From contig JAJFII010000005.1 of NCBI GenBank assembly GCA_021775095.1, positions 1 through 64,000 on the forward strand: a stretch of DNA of 64,000 nt, given 5' to 3'. Source of the stretch: Rhodospirillales bacterium. Lineage in GTDB: Bacteria; Pseudomonadota; Alphaproteobacteria; Rhodospirillales; Casp-alpha2. Shown one piece after another: positions 55,789-64,000 of this stretch (positions are counted from its first letter, which is position 1; each line of letters begins with the position of its first letter). The notes under the pieces were generated by a model that searched no databases, was not told the origin of the DNA, and worked only from the letters and a program-made list of their open reading frames with translations. The translations under genes and the position numbers were made by a program.

Positions 55789-57501
55789 TCAGCTTTGCCC
55801 GACAGCCGTTGGTAAGGTCACGATTACGGAGGTGCCTCGGTTTACGTCACTTTCGATTATCAAGCTCCCATGGTGGGCTTCGACCAGCGTCTTGGCTATT
55901 GCCAAACCCAATCCGGTTCCTTCCTGGCTTACGTGCGGATTTGGATTAGCTTTCGTAAAGGGTTCCGTTATTTTATCCAAAATATCGGCAGGAATGATAA
56001 CACCGTAATTTTGAACCGTAATTTGTATCCTTGAACCGGATAAAACGGAACCAACGGATATCGCTCCGTTGGTATCTGAAAATTTGACGGCATTCGCCAT
56101 CAGATTCAAAAAAATCTGCAGAATTGCGCGTTTGTCCGCGTTTAGGGATTGGGCATTGCTTTGCAAGTCGACAGATATGTCGAGCTGCTTCTCCGATAGG
56201 GTGATTTCGAGTGTTTTCATACATTCCGAAAATATGTCATTCAGGTTGACCTGCTCAAAGTTCATGGCATATTTACCGGCTTCGATTGCAGAAATGTCCA
56301 AAATATCGTTTATCAGCAACAATAAATGGTCGCCGCTGGCGTGGATATCGGTCGCATAGTCGGCATAATTCTTGGAGCCCAAGGGGCCAAAGTATTCGAG
56401 GCGGATCATGTCACTAAACCCGAGAATGGCATTCAGCGGTGTACGCAATTCATGGCTCATCGTGGCGAGAAATTCTGACTTGGACTGGTTGGCGTATTCG
56501 GCATCCGTCAGGGCCCTGTTCAAGGACATTTCCATCTCCTTGTGATGTGAAATATCTGTCAAAATCGTTAAAATAACGGCCGGCTTGTCAGGAGAAAGCA
56601 CCAAGGTCGATTTATAGATTGATAGATGGCGGGTTTGACCATCCAAAAATGGAATATATCCTTCCTCTTTATTGATCTTTGCCAGGGTTAAGACGCCGTC
56701 CTCGATCATCCTCGAATTTAGCACAATATCCTTCGGGAATAGGTCTTTAACATTGAGACCTATTATTTGCCCGACATCTCTACCGTGCCATTGAGCGTAT
56801 GTTTTGTTTACCAGTAAATACTGACCACTCTCGTCTTTCAGAGTGATTGCATTTGGCGAACTGTCAAACACCGCTCGAAAACGATTTTCGCTCTCGCTCA
56901 GTTCGGCACTCGTTTGTTTTAAAGCGTCTTCCGTTTTCAATCGGTTGCGCGTATCCTGCAGCATTAACCCCAAAAGGGGCGTCGCCAAGGTAAATACAGT
57001 CACGTAGGGCAAGATTAGAGTTGCAAAAAGTTTTTTGATCACCGGGTCAGGAAGCAAAAGAAACCAAAGAACACTAACCCCGTGCACGACAAAACCAAAA
57101 CCCAACAAACTGATAAAGTTTATAGAAACCCATCCGCGATGGTGAAAATAACGATAGACAAGTCCCAACAAGGTACAAGAGACAATTACGCCGACGCCAA
57201 CACCGGCACCTGCTCCGCCCAGCCATAACCGATAACCCCCGGCATGAACCATTGCTATTCCGGCAACGACGGGGCCGCCAAATAGGCCGGCGACGGAGAG
57301 TACGACCGAACGGGCATCAAAGATAACGCCGGGCGTAAATTGTATAGGCGCGTACATACCGATAATACATATGATGCCATAAAGCAGGCCGGAGATAATA
57401 ACTTTGACAAGATTGTACGTCTGCCAATATCGGATGACGTAACTTTCGATCAAGCAGAGTGCGATAAGTGTCGCCCCTCCCCGAATTAGTTCAATAAGCA
57501 T
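55789..57501 (-). CDS. Membrane histidine kinase with LytS-type 5TM sensor and PAS domain
   Basis: A 570-residue protein. Residues ~1-185 hold about six hydrophobic segments with the LytS-type 5TM receptor pattern (FDARSVVLSVAGLFGGP, then HAGGYRLWLGGAGAG). A PAS domain follows (~205-330; RFRAVFDSSPNAI, LVNKTYAQWHGR), then HisKA with His350 in SHELRTPLNAILGF, and a HATPase domain with N box NLMANAVKFS and G2 box GTGLGLAIAK. The G1 box is unusual: residues 498-502 read NYGVI where DxGxG is expected. There is no receiver domain and no response regulator next door. AAAGGGG 4 nt before the ATG supports this start. It lies upstream of the glycogen operon in the same direction with a 258-bp gap; the signal sensed is unknown. 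Confidence 0.88.
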   Translation of the reverse strand: MLIELIRGGATLIALCLIESYVIRYWQTYNLVKVIISGLLYGIICIIGMYAPIQFTPGVIFDARSVVLSVAGLFGGPVVAGIAMVHAGGYRLWLGGAGAGVGVGVIVSCTLLGLVYRYFHHRGWVSINFISLLGFGFVVHGVSVLWFLLLPDPVIKKLFATLILPYVTVFTLATPLLGLMLQDTRNRLKTEDALKQTSAELSESENRFRAVFDSSPNAITLKDESGQYLLVNKTYAQWHGRDVGQIIGLNVKDLFPKDIVLNSRMIEDGVLTLAKINKEEGYIPFLDGQTRHLSIYKSTLVLSPDKPAVILTILTDISHHKEMEMSLNRALTDAEYANQSKSEFLATMSHELRTPLNAILGFSDMIRLEYFGPLGSKNYADYATDIHASGDHLLLLINDILDISAIEAGKYAMNFEQVNLNDIFSECMKTLEITLSEKQLDISVDLQSNAQSLNADKRAILQIFLNLMANAVKFSDTNGAISVGSVLSGSRIQITVQNYGVIIPADILDKITEPFTKANPNPHVSQEGTGLGLAIAKTLVEAHHGSLIIESDVNRGTSVIVTLPTAVGQS

Positions 57502-57782
57502 ACGACCCCTTTACTTACGCGATCATCAGGAATCCCCCACGCGGAAGAATTTCGACATATAATTTTACTTAGAGTCAGGACCCTAAGCTAATCGTAATGC
57601 CAAAACAAAGCTCCGGCAATACAACCAGACCGGTCATACCGACTGGCGTTGGCCGTCGTCACTTTATGGAATAAGCATGCCGATGCATCGCACCATCTCG
57701 TACCGGACCGGCGCGCTCGTGCCCAGCGGCGGATTTACCGTGGATGATTTGCCATGGATTAAGACGCCACCCAATTCCAGAA

Positions 57783-58229
57783 TTATGGCTGCACCGTATG
57801 GCTAACCGTTTCCGGCCCCTCACCACCGAACCAGGTGGCAAAAAACCCCATGATCCACCCAATTACAGCCCCTTCCAGAACAAACCAAAATGGCGATGTC
57901 ATCAGACTGCCAGGACCAAACAGCATCTCCAGCAGGGTTGCCATGGCGTCATAGGCGAAGAAGACCAGGACAAAATTCATCCACGCGCCAATCACCGGCG
58001 CGCGAAACCACCATGGCATCGGCAGGTGCAGGACCGGATGCCAGGTGAATACGCCAAAAACCCCTACGACCGCGCCAACCGTTATATACCACAACAGGAT
58101 TCCCCAACGGATCATATTACCGGACTCAGGCCAAATATGGGGCATTGTTAAAAATCCGGCGAGGCCAACCACCAGGCCGACCCCCTTACCGATGGCTATC
58201 CTTGTGATGAGTGATGGTTTTATGTGCAC
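57783..58229 (-). CDS. Small integral membrane protein, unknown function
   Basis: The chosen 148-residue form starts at GTG 58229, which has AAGGAG 7 nt upstream; an ATG at 58268 would add 13 residues but has no ribosome binding site. Four membrane segments are visible: GLVVGLAGFLTMPHI, WGILLWYITVGAVVGVFGVF, a third around GAWMNFVLVFFAYDAM, and GAVIGWIMGFFATWF. Trp is abundant near segment ends. I do not recognise the family. The gene stands alone, about 280 bp upstream of the histidine kinase in the same direction. Confidence 0.75.
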   Translation of the reverse strand: MHIKPSLITRIAIGKGVGLVVGLAGFLTMPHIWPESGNMIRWGILLWYITVGAVVGVFGVFTWHPVLHLPMPWWFRAPVIGAWMNFVLVFFAYDAMATLLEMLFGPGSLMTSPFWFVLEGAVIGWIMGFFATWFGGEGPETVSHTVQP

Positions 58230-58550
58230 GCCATTTCTCCTTAAGTTTGTGAAAAAAAGCATCAGCATTTGTTGACGATCATTGCCCGACGGATATAAAA
58301 CTCAGGAAAAATGATCCCAGCAATGGGTGTAACCATTGCCGAGCGGCATCACAAAAGGCTCTGTCGACGGCGTCCATGACAAACTTTAAACCGGGTCCCT
58401 GGCGAAGCCCCAAACCGCAGTAACAGAAATATAAAACCGCTCATTGGTGCCGACAATGACCTGAATCAAGGGACCAGGGCCATCGTTAATTCTGAGACCC
58501 GGGCGCCGGCCTCCCAGTCACGCGAACATATAAAACCCCGTAGAACCGGA

Positions 58551-58577
58551 GTATTTGCGGTATTTGCCGTATTTAGC
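58551..58577. repeat. Three imperfect 9-bp tandem repeats
   Basis: The units GTATTTGCG, GTATTTGCC and GTATTTAGC follow one another directly downstream of the DapA-like gene's stop. Function unknown. Confidence 0.6.
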
Positions 58578-58601
58578 CCGTGGATTATCCTGAAATCGGG
58601 A

Positions 58602-58624
58602 CAATCAGAGAAATGCCCTGATTG
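58602..58624 (-). terminator. Stem-loop just past the DapA-like gene's stop
   Basis: A perfect 7-bp inverted repeat CAATCAG/CTGATTG encloses a 9-nt loop and begins 4 nt after the TAA on the minus strand. There is no strong U-tract after it in that direction, so it may be a weak or rho-assisted terminator or an mRNA 3' stabiliser. Confidence 0.35.
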
Positions 58625-58627
58625 ATT

Positions 58628-59551
58628 TTATGCGTCGCCGGCCAACAGATCGTTTTGCAAATCCAGGGCCAGGTTAACGGCCCGTTCACATTCGAGTTCC
58701 TGGACCGGATCCAGGGCGGCGACCGGGTCGCGGCACACGGAGGTTTCGAATATTCCTTCGGCCCGGCGGAGCGCTTTAAAAAACCGAATGCTGATATCGA
58801 TATGTTGATTTGAAAAGGCCAGCACCGGCAACAAACGGTGGAACAGAGATCGCGCTGACGCCGCCTCGCCGCCATGGAACCGGTTATAAATCGCCACATA
58901 TATGGGCTCCAGTGCGGTTGGAATGAAGGCATGAACACCACGCTGCAGGGCATCCATAAATTGCGACACGGCCCAACCGCCGCTGACGTGCAGGCGGCCA
59001 TCGGTGGCGTCGAGAATTTGTGAATATTTTGGCCCGGCGGGAACGGTTTCGATTTTAAGGCAACGGAAGCTCGGCAGGTTCTCAAAAAGCCTTAATATGT
59101 CGGCAATTGCCATACCGCCGCCCGACCAGTCCAGGTCCTGGATCATCAACAGCTCCGGGCCGGCGTCGGCGATGGATTTAAGGGCTGTTTCGAGGGCAAC
59201 CCCTGACAAACCCGCCGGTGCCTGGCAACAGATGCCGGTGGCACCGGCCCGGCGTGCATGGCGCGCCAACTCAATACTTTGTCCAAAATCTGCAGATGCA
59301 ACACTGACGATGAGTGGTATGCGGCGGTGGTTCTGTTCCGCCGCGATGGCCATAAAACGGGATTTTTCATCGAAACTGAGGCTCGCCTGTTCGCCGGCAA
59401 CGGCGAGGGCCAACAAGCCTTGGCAGCCGCTGGCAACGCTGTGGTCGACAAGCCTCCTTAAGGACGGTTCATGCAGGGTGCCCCGGTCATCGAACGGTGT
59501 ATTCAGGCTGGGCACAATGCCTAACAAAGTGTCGGGTAGCGGTTTGTTCAT
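58628..59551 (-). CDS. DapA/NanA-superfamily (dihydrodipicolinate synthase-like) protein
   Basis: A 307-residue TIM-barrel protein of the DHDPS/N-acetylneuraminate lyase superfamily: it opens with IVPSLNTPFDDRGTL, and the Schiff-base lysine is Lys166 in LKIET. Two usual active-site features differ. The GTTGE motif is AVAGE (LALAVAGEQASLS), and the YNxP tyrosine region reads IQDLDWSGGG with no Tyr. So a class I aldolase-type lysine is kept but the substrate-handling groups are not; it may act on a different 2-keto acid or not be an aldolase. The ATG at 59551 has only a weak upstream AAGGAC. It is divergent from the carboxymuconolactone-decarboxylase-family gene, 211 bp away. Confidence 0.82.
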   Translation of the reverse strand: MNKPLPDTLLGIVPSLNTPFDDRGTLHEPSLRRLVDHSVASGCQGLLALAVAGEQASLSFDEKSRFMAIAAEQNHRRIPLIVSVASADFGQSIELARHARRAGATGICCQAPAGLSGVALETALKSIADAGPELLMIQDLDWSGGGMAIADILRLFENLPSFRCLKIETVPAGPKYSQILDATDGRLHVSGGWAVSQFMDALQRGVHAFIPTALEPIYVAIYNRFHGGEAASARSLFHRLLPVLAFSNQHIDISIRFFKALRRAEGIFETSVCRDPVAALDPVQELECERAVNLALDLQNDLLAGDA

Positions 59552-59762
59552 CGCTTAAGATTGTCCTTAACATCGCCTCGCTCAGAGCTGGAATAATCTT
59601 ATAGACGGGAATTTACTCGGATCACCAGTCCCGTTAAAGAAGGTTATCGCGGCCATTCCCCCGATTAATATCGCCAGCCGAAAAGAGGTGTTGTCTTTGC
59701 CGGACGATACAGATGACAATGGGATTTATTTAGTGTTTATACCGTCCATCCGAGGAGTCCCC

Positions 59763-60311
59763 ATGTCCCGCCTTGCCGCCCTATCGCGTGAAACCATGAC
59801 CGACCGACAAAAGGAAGTTCACGACGCGATCACATCGGGGCCGCGCGGTCGCGTTGCAGGGCCGCTTGCGATCTGGTTAAACCGCCCTGAATTGGCTGAC
59901 CGGGCGCAAGCCCTGGGCCGGTATTGCCGGTTTGAAAGCTCCCTGCCGCCGCGCCTTTCCGAGCTTGCCATCCTGACAACGGCGCGATTTTGGAGCGCTG
60001 AATATGAATGGGCGGCGCACAAACCGCTTGCCCTGAAAGCCGGGCTTTCGGAATCGATTGTCGAAGCCATCCGCGCCCATGACGAACCGGAATTTGATCG
60101 GCAGGATGAAGCCGTTGTCTATCGTTTTTCCAACCAACTCCATCGAACCCGGCAAATGGATGATCAGCTCTATACCCGCGCTATTGACCTGTTGGGCGCG
60201 GACGGTGTTGTCGATTTGACCGGGATCCTCGGTTATTACACGTTGATTTCCATGACCATCAAAGTCTTCGACGTGGATCCGCCGGAAGGGTACGAGCCGG
60301 AGTTGGGCTAA
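59763..60311 (+). CDS. Carboxymuconolactone decarboxylase (CMD/AhpD-like) family protein
   Basis: A 182-residue protein. The ATG at 59763 is chosen because GAGGAG lies 5 nt upstream; reading from 59688 would add 25 unrelated-looking residues. The core helix-turn-helix of the CMD fold is ELAILTTARFWSAEYEW followed by AAHKPLALKAGLS; the AhpD CxxC is absent, so a thiol peroxidase role is unlikely. Family members are lactone decarboxylases or uncharacterised; the substrate cannot be told here. It converges with fcl so closely that the two stop codons overlap (60308-60311). Confidence 0.85.
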   Translation: MSRLAALSRETMTDRQKEVHDAITSGPRGRVAGPLAIWLNRPELADRAQALGRYCRFESSLPPRLSELAILTTARFWSAEYEWAAHKPLALKAGLSESIVEAIRAHDEPEFDRQDEAVVYRFSNQLHRTRQMDDQLYTRAIDLLGADGVVDLTGILGYYTLISMTIKVFDVDPPEGYEPELG

Positions 60312-61270
60312 GGCGCGCGGGTTGCCAGGGATTTTAAATACCAGGCGTAGGTTTGTTCCAGGCCTTCGCGCAAACCAATTTTGTTTTGCCAGCCCAACTT
60401 CGAGAGTTTCGAAACATCGAGTTTTTTTCGCAGCGTGCCGTCCGGTTTGTCGGCCCTGAAGGTTAATTCGCCGGTAAACCCCACCACATCACAAATCAGC
60501 AGGCTCAAATCCCTGATACTGATATCGCGCCCGGCACCCACATTGATATGGGGCGCTTGCGAATAGTATTTCATCAAAAACACCAGCGCCTCGGCGGCAT
60601 CGTCGACCTGTAAAAACTCCCGCAGGGGTCGACCGGTTCCCCACACCTCAAGCGTTTTGCCGCCGTCGGATTTTGCCGCATGGGCTTTTGCCAAAAGCGC
60701 CGGAATGACGTGACTGGACTGCAGATCAAAGCTATCGCCACGGCCATATAAGTTGGTCGGCATGGCAGAAATGTAATCGCTGCCAAACTGTTTGCGGTAG
60801 GCCTGACACAAGCGAATTCCGGATATCTTGGCAATTGCATACCACTGATTGGTTTCTTCGAGGGGCCCGGTCAACAACGCCGATTCGCTGATCGGTTGTG
60901 CGACTTCGCGCGGATAAATGCACGACGTGCCCAAAAACAAAAGTTTTTCGACGCCAATATTGTGGGCGGTTTTTATGATATTCGCTTCTATCATCATATT
61001 GTCATACAGGAAATCAGCCGGGTAGGTATCGTTGGCAACGATACCGCCAACCGTTGCTGCGGCCAGAAAAACCGCCTGCGGTTTGGTTTCCGCCATCCAG
61101 TCCTCGACTTCCGCCTGCCGGCGTAAATCGACGACATTGCGACCGACGGAAAAAACCTGACAATTTTCTTTGGTTAATTGCCTGGCGATAGCGGAACCGA
61201 CCATGCCGCTGCCGCCGGCAATCCAAACCCGTTTTCCATCGAGGGCATATTCCGGTGACCGCTCAGTCAT
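60308..61270 (-). CDS. fcl: GDP-L-fucose synthase (GDP-4-keto-6-deoxymannose epimerase/reductase)
   Basis: NADPH-dependent short-chain dehydrogenase that epimerises and reduces GDP-4-keto-6-deoxymannose to GDP-L-fucose. The Rossmann motif [11 protein letters not shown] is near the N-terminus; LGTSCIYP carries the catalytic Ser/Cys area; the YxxxK motif is in [11 protein letters not shown]; and PTNLYGRGD and SSHVIPALL are family signatures. ATG 61270 gives 320 residues, close to the E. coli enzyme's 321, and overlaps the gmd stop by 8 nt; an ATG at 61285 would add five residues. Forms a two-gene operon with gmd. Confidence 0.93.
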   Translation of the reverse strand: MTERSPEYALDGKRVWIAGGSGMVGSAIARQLTKENCQVFSVGRNVVDLRRQAEVEDWMAETKPQAVFLAAATVGGIVANDTYPADFLYDNMMIEANIIKTAHNIGVEKLLFLGTSCIYPREVAQPISESALLTGPLEETNQWYAIAKISGIRLCQAYRKQFGSDYISAMPTNLYGRGDSFDLQSSHVIPALLAKAHAAKSDGGKTLEVWGTGRPLREFLQVDDAAEALVFLMKYYSQAPHINVGAGRDISIRDLSLLICDVVGFTGELTFRADKPDGTLRKKLDVSKLSKLGWQNKIGLREGLEQTYAWYLKSLATRAP

Positions 61271-62327
61271 TGGCCCGGGTCCCATTTTTTTTCAAGAGTT
61301 GCAGATCACTCTCCATCATCTCGCGAACCAGCCCGGCAAACGAAGTTTGATGTTGCCAGCCCAAAACCCGCCGTGCCTTCGACGGATCACCGATCAACTG
61401 GTCAACTTCCGTCGGTCTGAAATATCTGGCATCGATCTGGATGATGATTTTACCGGTCTGCGGGTCCCGTCCGACTTCGTCCAATCCAGACCCACTCCAT
61501 TCGATTTGCCGGCCAACCTGTGCCAGGGCCAAATTGATAAAATCGCGAACCGAATGGGTTTCGCCGGTCGCCAGGACATAATCGTCGGCGATTTCCTGTT
61601 GGAGGATCCGCCACATGCCATCGACGTAGTCGCGGGCGTGACCCCAATCGCGCTGGGCGTCCAAATTACCAAGATAGAGGGTTTCCTGCAGCCCCAATTC
61701 AATGGCAGCGATGGCCCGGGTGATCTTGCGGGTGACAAAGGTTTCGCCGCGGATCGGGCTCTCGTGGTTAAATAAAATGCCGTTGGATGCGTGGAAATTA
61801 TAAGCTTCACGGTAGTTCACGGTCATCCAGTAGGCGTATAATTTGGCAACTGCATAGGGACTGCGCGGATAAAACGGTGTCGATTCCGATTGCGGTACCT
61901 GTTGAACCTTGCCGTAAAGTTCCGACGTCGACGCCTGGTAGAACCGGGTTTCCGCCGCCATATCCAAAATGCGGACAGCCTCCAGTATTCTGAGCGGTCC
62001 CAGGGCATCGGAGTTGGCGGTATATTCCGGCGTATCGAAACTGACCTGGACGTGACTTTGCGCCGCCAGATTGTAAATTTCAGTTGGCTGAATTTGTTGT
62101 ATCAGGCGGATAAGATTGGTGGCATCGGTCAGGTCACCGTAATGCAGAAAAAAATTCCGACCGGCGGCATGGGGGTCTTCATACAGATGATCCACCCGTT
62201 CCGTATTAAAGGATGAGGACCGCCGTTTGATTCCGTGAACTTCATAGGACTTGTCCAGCAGGTATTCGGCCAGATAGGCACCGTCCTGTCCAGTGACCCC
62301 GGTAATTAAAGCAACTTTTCTTGTCAA
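61263..62327 (-). CDS. gmd: GDP-mannose 4,6-dehydratase
   Basis: Converts GDP-D-mannose to GDP-4-keto-6-deoxy-D-mannose, the substrate of the neighbouring Fcl. The 354-residue protein starts at a TTG (62327): GGAGG lies 7 nt upstream and the resulting N-terminus [16 protein letters not shown] is the standard Gmd start. A GTG at 62360 would add 11 residues that look unlike the family. Motifs are [15 protein letters not shown] (NADP binding), STSELYGK, and the catalytic YAVAK in [13 protein letters not shown], then [18 protein letters not shown]-fucose points to capsule, LPS or another glycan. Confidence 0.94.
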   Translation of the reverse strand: MTRKVALITGVTGQDGAYLAEYLLDKSYEVHGIKRRSSSFNTERVDHLYEDPHAAGRNFFLHYGDLTDATNLIRLIQQIQPTEIYNLAAQSHVQVSFDTPEYTANSDALGPLRILEAVRILDMAAETRFYQASTSELYGKVQQVPQSESTPFYPRSPYAVAKLYAYWMTVNYREAYNFHASNGILFNHESPIRGETFVTRKITRAIAAIELGLQETLYLGNLDAQRDWGHARDYVDGMWRILQQEIADDYVLATGETHSVRDFINLALAQVGRQIEWSGSGLDEVGRDPQTGKIIIQIDARYFRPTEVDQLIGDPSKARRVLGWQHQTSFAGLVREMMESDLQLLKKNGTRAND

Positions 62328-62334
62328 ATCCGTG

Positions 62335-62339
62335 CCTCC
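62335..62339 (-). promoter_or_regulatory. Ribosome binding site deciding the gmd TTG start
   Basis: GGAGG on the minus strand, 7 nt before TTG 62327. It is the strongest site in the region, and the frame from the TTG gives the canonical Gmd N-terminus. Confidence 0.7.
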
Positions 62340-62360
62340 ACCAAAACAATACCCATTCAC

Positions 62361-62786
62361 TCCTTAGTTTTAGCGCAACTTTATTAAGCTTGCGTGTAGA
62401 TTTTGCGCTGTCGAAAATAAAGGCCTTACTGGATTGTGATAGCCATCATCACCAAATGTCATGGACCGCAGATTGCCCATCAACCTAATTTGTTGCATCC
62501 CCAAGCGAAGCTAATTAAGCTTCACTCATAAAGTGTGGTTCCGGTTGGCAACACGCCTTATGACCGAAGTGTAACGAGGTCTGTCGAAATATTGTTTAAA
62601 ATCTGGGGTTTCACGGCATGATTGAAAGCGAATTCCCTTGAAAATAAGGAGTTCACATCAATTGTCACATAATGTATACAATAACGTATGCGAAGAGATG
62701 AAGCCAAAATAAAATCGGCAATCTCTTTCCTGGGATTACACGATATGAGTAATCAGGCAATTAAACCGAATAGGGAGACGACTATA
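62361..62786. promoter_or_regulatory. Divergent intergenic region between gmd and the TRAP binding-protein gene
   Basis: A 426-bp non-coding stretch that must hold both leftward (gmd-fcl) and rightward (TRAP) promoters. It contains an inverted repeat GAAGCT-AATTA-AGCTTC at 62507-62523 and a palindrome around 62661-62682. A frame opens at 62688 but lacks a ribosome binding site and is only an N-terminal extension of the TRAP gene. Confidence 0.55.
62661..62682 (+). promoter_or_regulatory. Candidate operator: ATTGT-N12-ACAAT with central TGTATACA
   Basis: ATTGT and ACAAT arms bracket a segment containing the perfect palindrome TGTATACA (62673-62680), about 105 bp upstream of the TRAP gene's ATG. 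Palindromes of the TGTATACA kind are typical of GntR/FadR-family sites, which often control TRAP uptake genes, but no regulator gene is in the window. Confidence 0.3.
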
Positions 62787-63863
62787 ATGAGTACTAAAAA
62801 GTTTCTAAGTATTGCTGCGGCCGCTGCTGTAGCGATGAGTGTTGTTGGGGTCGCAGGTTCTGCCGACGCCGCTGGCAAACGCGTTAAATGGAAAATGCAC
62901 AGTGCATGGGGCAGCTCGGTTCCTCATCTGGGCACATCCGGCGTCCGCTTCTCGAAAGTGATCGAACGCCTTTCCGGTGGTGATTTCTCCATGAAATTCT
63001 TCGAGCCAGGCGCACTGATCCCGGGCAACGAAGGGTTCGATGCCACATCCAAAGGATCCGTCGAAGCGGCTTGGACCACGGCCGGATACGATGTCGGTAA
63101 ATACCCGGCCTTGGCATTCTTTACAGCTGTGCCTTTTGGCCCGTCCATGGGTGAATATTTTGCCTGGAAAAAATTTGGTGGCGGCGACGAAATCCAAAAA
63201 AGAATTTACGCCAAACACAACATCCACCAGCAAGATTGTTTTGCAATCGGACCGGAAACATCTGGCTGGTTTAAAGAAGAAATCACCGATCTTTCCCAGC
63301 TCCGTGGGCTGAAAATGCGTTTCTTCGGTCTTGGTGCCCGCGTCATGCAGAAGATCGGTGTTTCCACTCAGCTTCTGGCCGGTGGCGATATTTTCCCGGC
63401 GCTTGAAAAAGGCGTTATTGATGCAACCGAATTTTCCATGCCCGCCATGGACATCAAGTACGGTTTCTATCAGATCGCCAAGAACAACTACTTCCCTGGT
63501 TGGCACCAGCAGGTTTCTGTAAGCCAGTTGTTGATCAACAAAGCCAAATGGGACAGCCTTTCTGATCAGCATCAAGCCATGGTCGAGACGGCTTGCGGCG
63601 ACAGCATCCACAATACCTATGCGGAGACCGAGTACGTAAACCCGTTCGCCATGGTCGAAATGGGCGAGAAGTACGGCGTTATAACCCGTCGTTGGACGGA
63701 CGATCAGATCGCTGTCTTCGAGAAGTCTTGGAACGAAGTTGTTGCGGAAGATTCTGCAAAAGACCCGCTTTTCAAGGAAGTTAACGACAGCTATGCCAAG
63801 TTCCGCAAGTCTTATGCGAAATGGGGCGAAGCTCAGTCTCTTAAGCCGACTTACCTGAAGTAA
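62787..63863 (+). CDS. TRAP transporter periplasmic substrate-binding protein (DctP family)
   Basis: Extracytoplasmic receptor that delivers a small organic acid to a DctQM-type TRAP permease. ATG 62787, with GGGAG 9 nt upstream, gives 358 residues with a clean signal peptide (MSTKKFLSI, an Ala-rich core, predicted cleavage after SADAA). The mature protein has the DctP fold: VKWKMHSAWG at the start, the conserved carboxylate-binding arginine in LKMRFFGLG, GGDIFPALEKGVIDATE, and a C-terminal helix. The substrate cannot be told from sequence. The partner permease genes should lie to the right of the window. Confidence 0.92.
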   Translation: MSTKKFLSIAAAAAVAMSVVGVAGSADAAGKRVKWKMHSAWGSSVPHLGTSGVRFSKVIERLSGGDFSMKFFEPGALIPGNEGFDATSKGSVEAAWTTAGYDVGKYPALAFFTAVPFGPSMGEYFAWKKFGGGDEIQKRIYAKHNIHQQDCFAIGPETSGWFKEEITDLSQLRGLKMRFFGLGARVMQKIGVSTQLLAGGDIFPALEKGVIDATEFSMPAMDIKYGFYQIAKNNYFPGWHQQVSVSQLLINKAKWDSLSDQHQAMVETACGDSIHNTYAETEYVNPFAMVEMGEKYGVITRRWTDDQIAVFEKSWNEVVAEDSAKDPLFKEVNDSYAKFRKSYAKWGEAQSLKPTYLK

Positions 63864-63888
63864 TTGGCTGCTTTAAGTTGAGATAAGA

Positions 63889-63921
63889 AACCGGGGTCCG
63901 CGTAATGGGCCCCGGTTTTTT
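63889..63921 (+). terminator. Rho-independent terminator after the TRAP binding-protein gene
   Basis: An 11-bp stem (AACCGGGGTCC with GGGCCCCGGTT, one G-T pair) with a 7-nt loop GCGTAAT ends in six T. It begins 26 nt past the stop codon. Placed between a highly expressed binding protein and the downstream gene, it may act as an attenuator giving the receptor more mRNA than the permease. Confidence 0.9.
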
Positions 63922-63971
63922 CTTAAATTTTGATACAATCATGTTATAGAATATAAAAGTAGGGCATTTCG

Positions 63972-64000
63972 ATGGAAGCAATCGCCAAAGACGTGAAACG
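63972..64000 (+). CDS. Start of a gene cut by the window edge
   Basis: ATG 63972 with an upstream AGGGC begins MEAIAKDVK and continues to the edge. Position suggests the TRAP small permease subunit (DctQ), but nine codons are too few to show that. Confidence 0.4.

Larger units (their letters stand above)
58269..58627. other. Intergenic region with short repeats
   Basis: No gene is visible in these 359 bp. The 9-mer ATATAAAAC occurs exactly three times (58293-58301, 58429-58437, 58528-58536). A 9-bp tandem repeat lies at 58551-58577 and a hairpin at 58602-58624. Confidence 0.5.

Noticed and set aside
62688-62786. Longer N-terminus for the TRAP binding protein
   Set aside because: The extension lacks a ribosome binding site and would bury the signal peptide; ATG 62787 has both a site and a proper signal sequence.

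Overview
The window looks like an alphaproteobacterial chromosome, probably a Rhodospirillales-like or other marine/aquatic lineage. This rests on gene style only: a TRAP substrate-binding protein, a glgP-glgB-glgC-glgA-glgX-malQ-pgm operon, a LytS-type 5TM hybrid sensor and a FecR-headed giant repeat protein. There is no rRNA, tRNA, IS element, prophage or CRISPR array that I can see.

Region 1 (1-41629, minus strand) is a single enormous reading frame. It starts at a GTG with a good ribosome binding site at 41629 and is still open at the left edge: at least 13,876 codons without its C-terminus. From N to C terminus the visible architecture is: an N-terminal module plus FecR-like domain; a short collagen-like linker; about 1,600 residues of alanine-rich, probably helical, sequence; a mixed zone of alanine-rich segments, cadherin/VCBS-like domains and about 20 copies of a ~95-residue beta repeat that I cannot name; internal RTX calcium-binding repeat clusters around a propeller-like insert; one Calx-beta domain; and then an array of 24 LamG/concanavalin-like domains. 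Inside that array sit a seven-copy 'DGGFVVVW' propeller-like block and a seven-copy EPTP/EAR propeller. It is most likely a type I-secreted surface protein or adhesin.

Region 2 (41630-42301) is an AT-rich intergenic stretch with phased A-tracts upstream of the giant gene.

Region 3 (42302-55530, minus strand) is a complete glycogen operon in the order glgP, glgB, glgC, glgA, glgX, malQ, pgm. Its genes are separated by 16 nt or less, three junctions being 4-nt start/stop overlaps. Together they make ADP-glucose, polymerise and branch glycogen, and degrade, debranch and recycle it to glucose-1-P and glucose-6-P.

Region 4 (55789-62327) holds a membrane histidine kinase with an unusual ATP-binding box, a small four-helix membrane protein, a DapA-superfamily protein lacking usual catalytic motifs, a carboxymuconolactone-decarboxylase-family protein (the only plus-strand gene here), and fcl and gmd, which convert GDP-mannose to GDP-L-fucose for a surface glycan.

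Region 5 (62361-64000, plus strand) has a divergent regulatory region, a TRAP transporter periplasmic binding protein (DctP family), a strong rho-independent terminator, and the first codons of another gene cut by the window edge.
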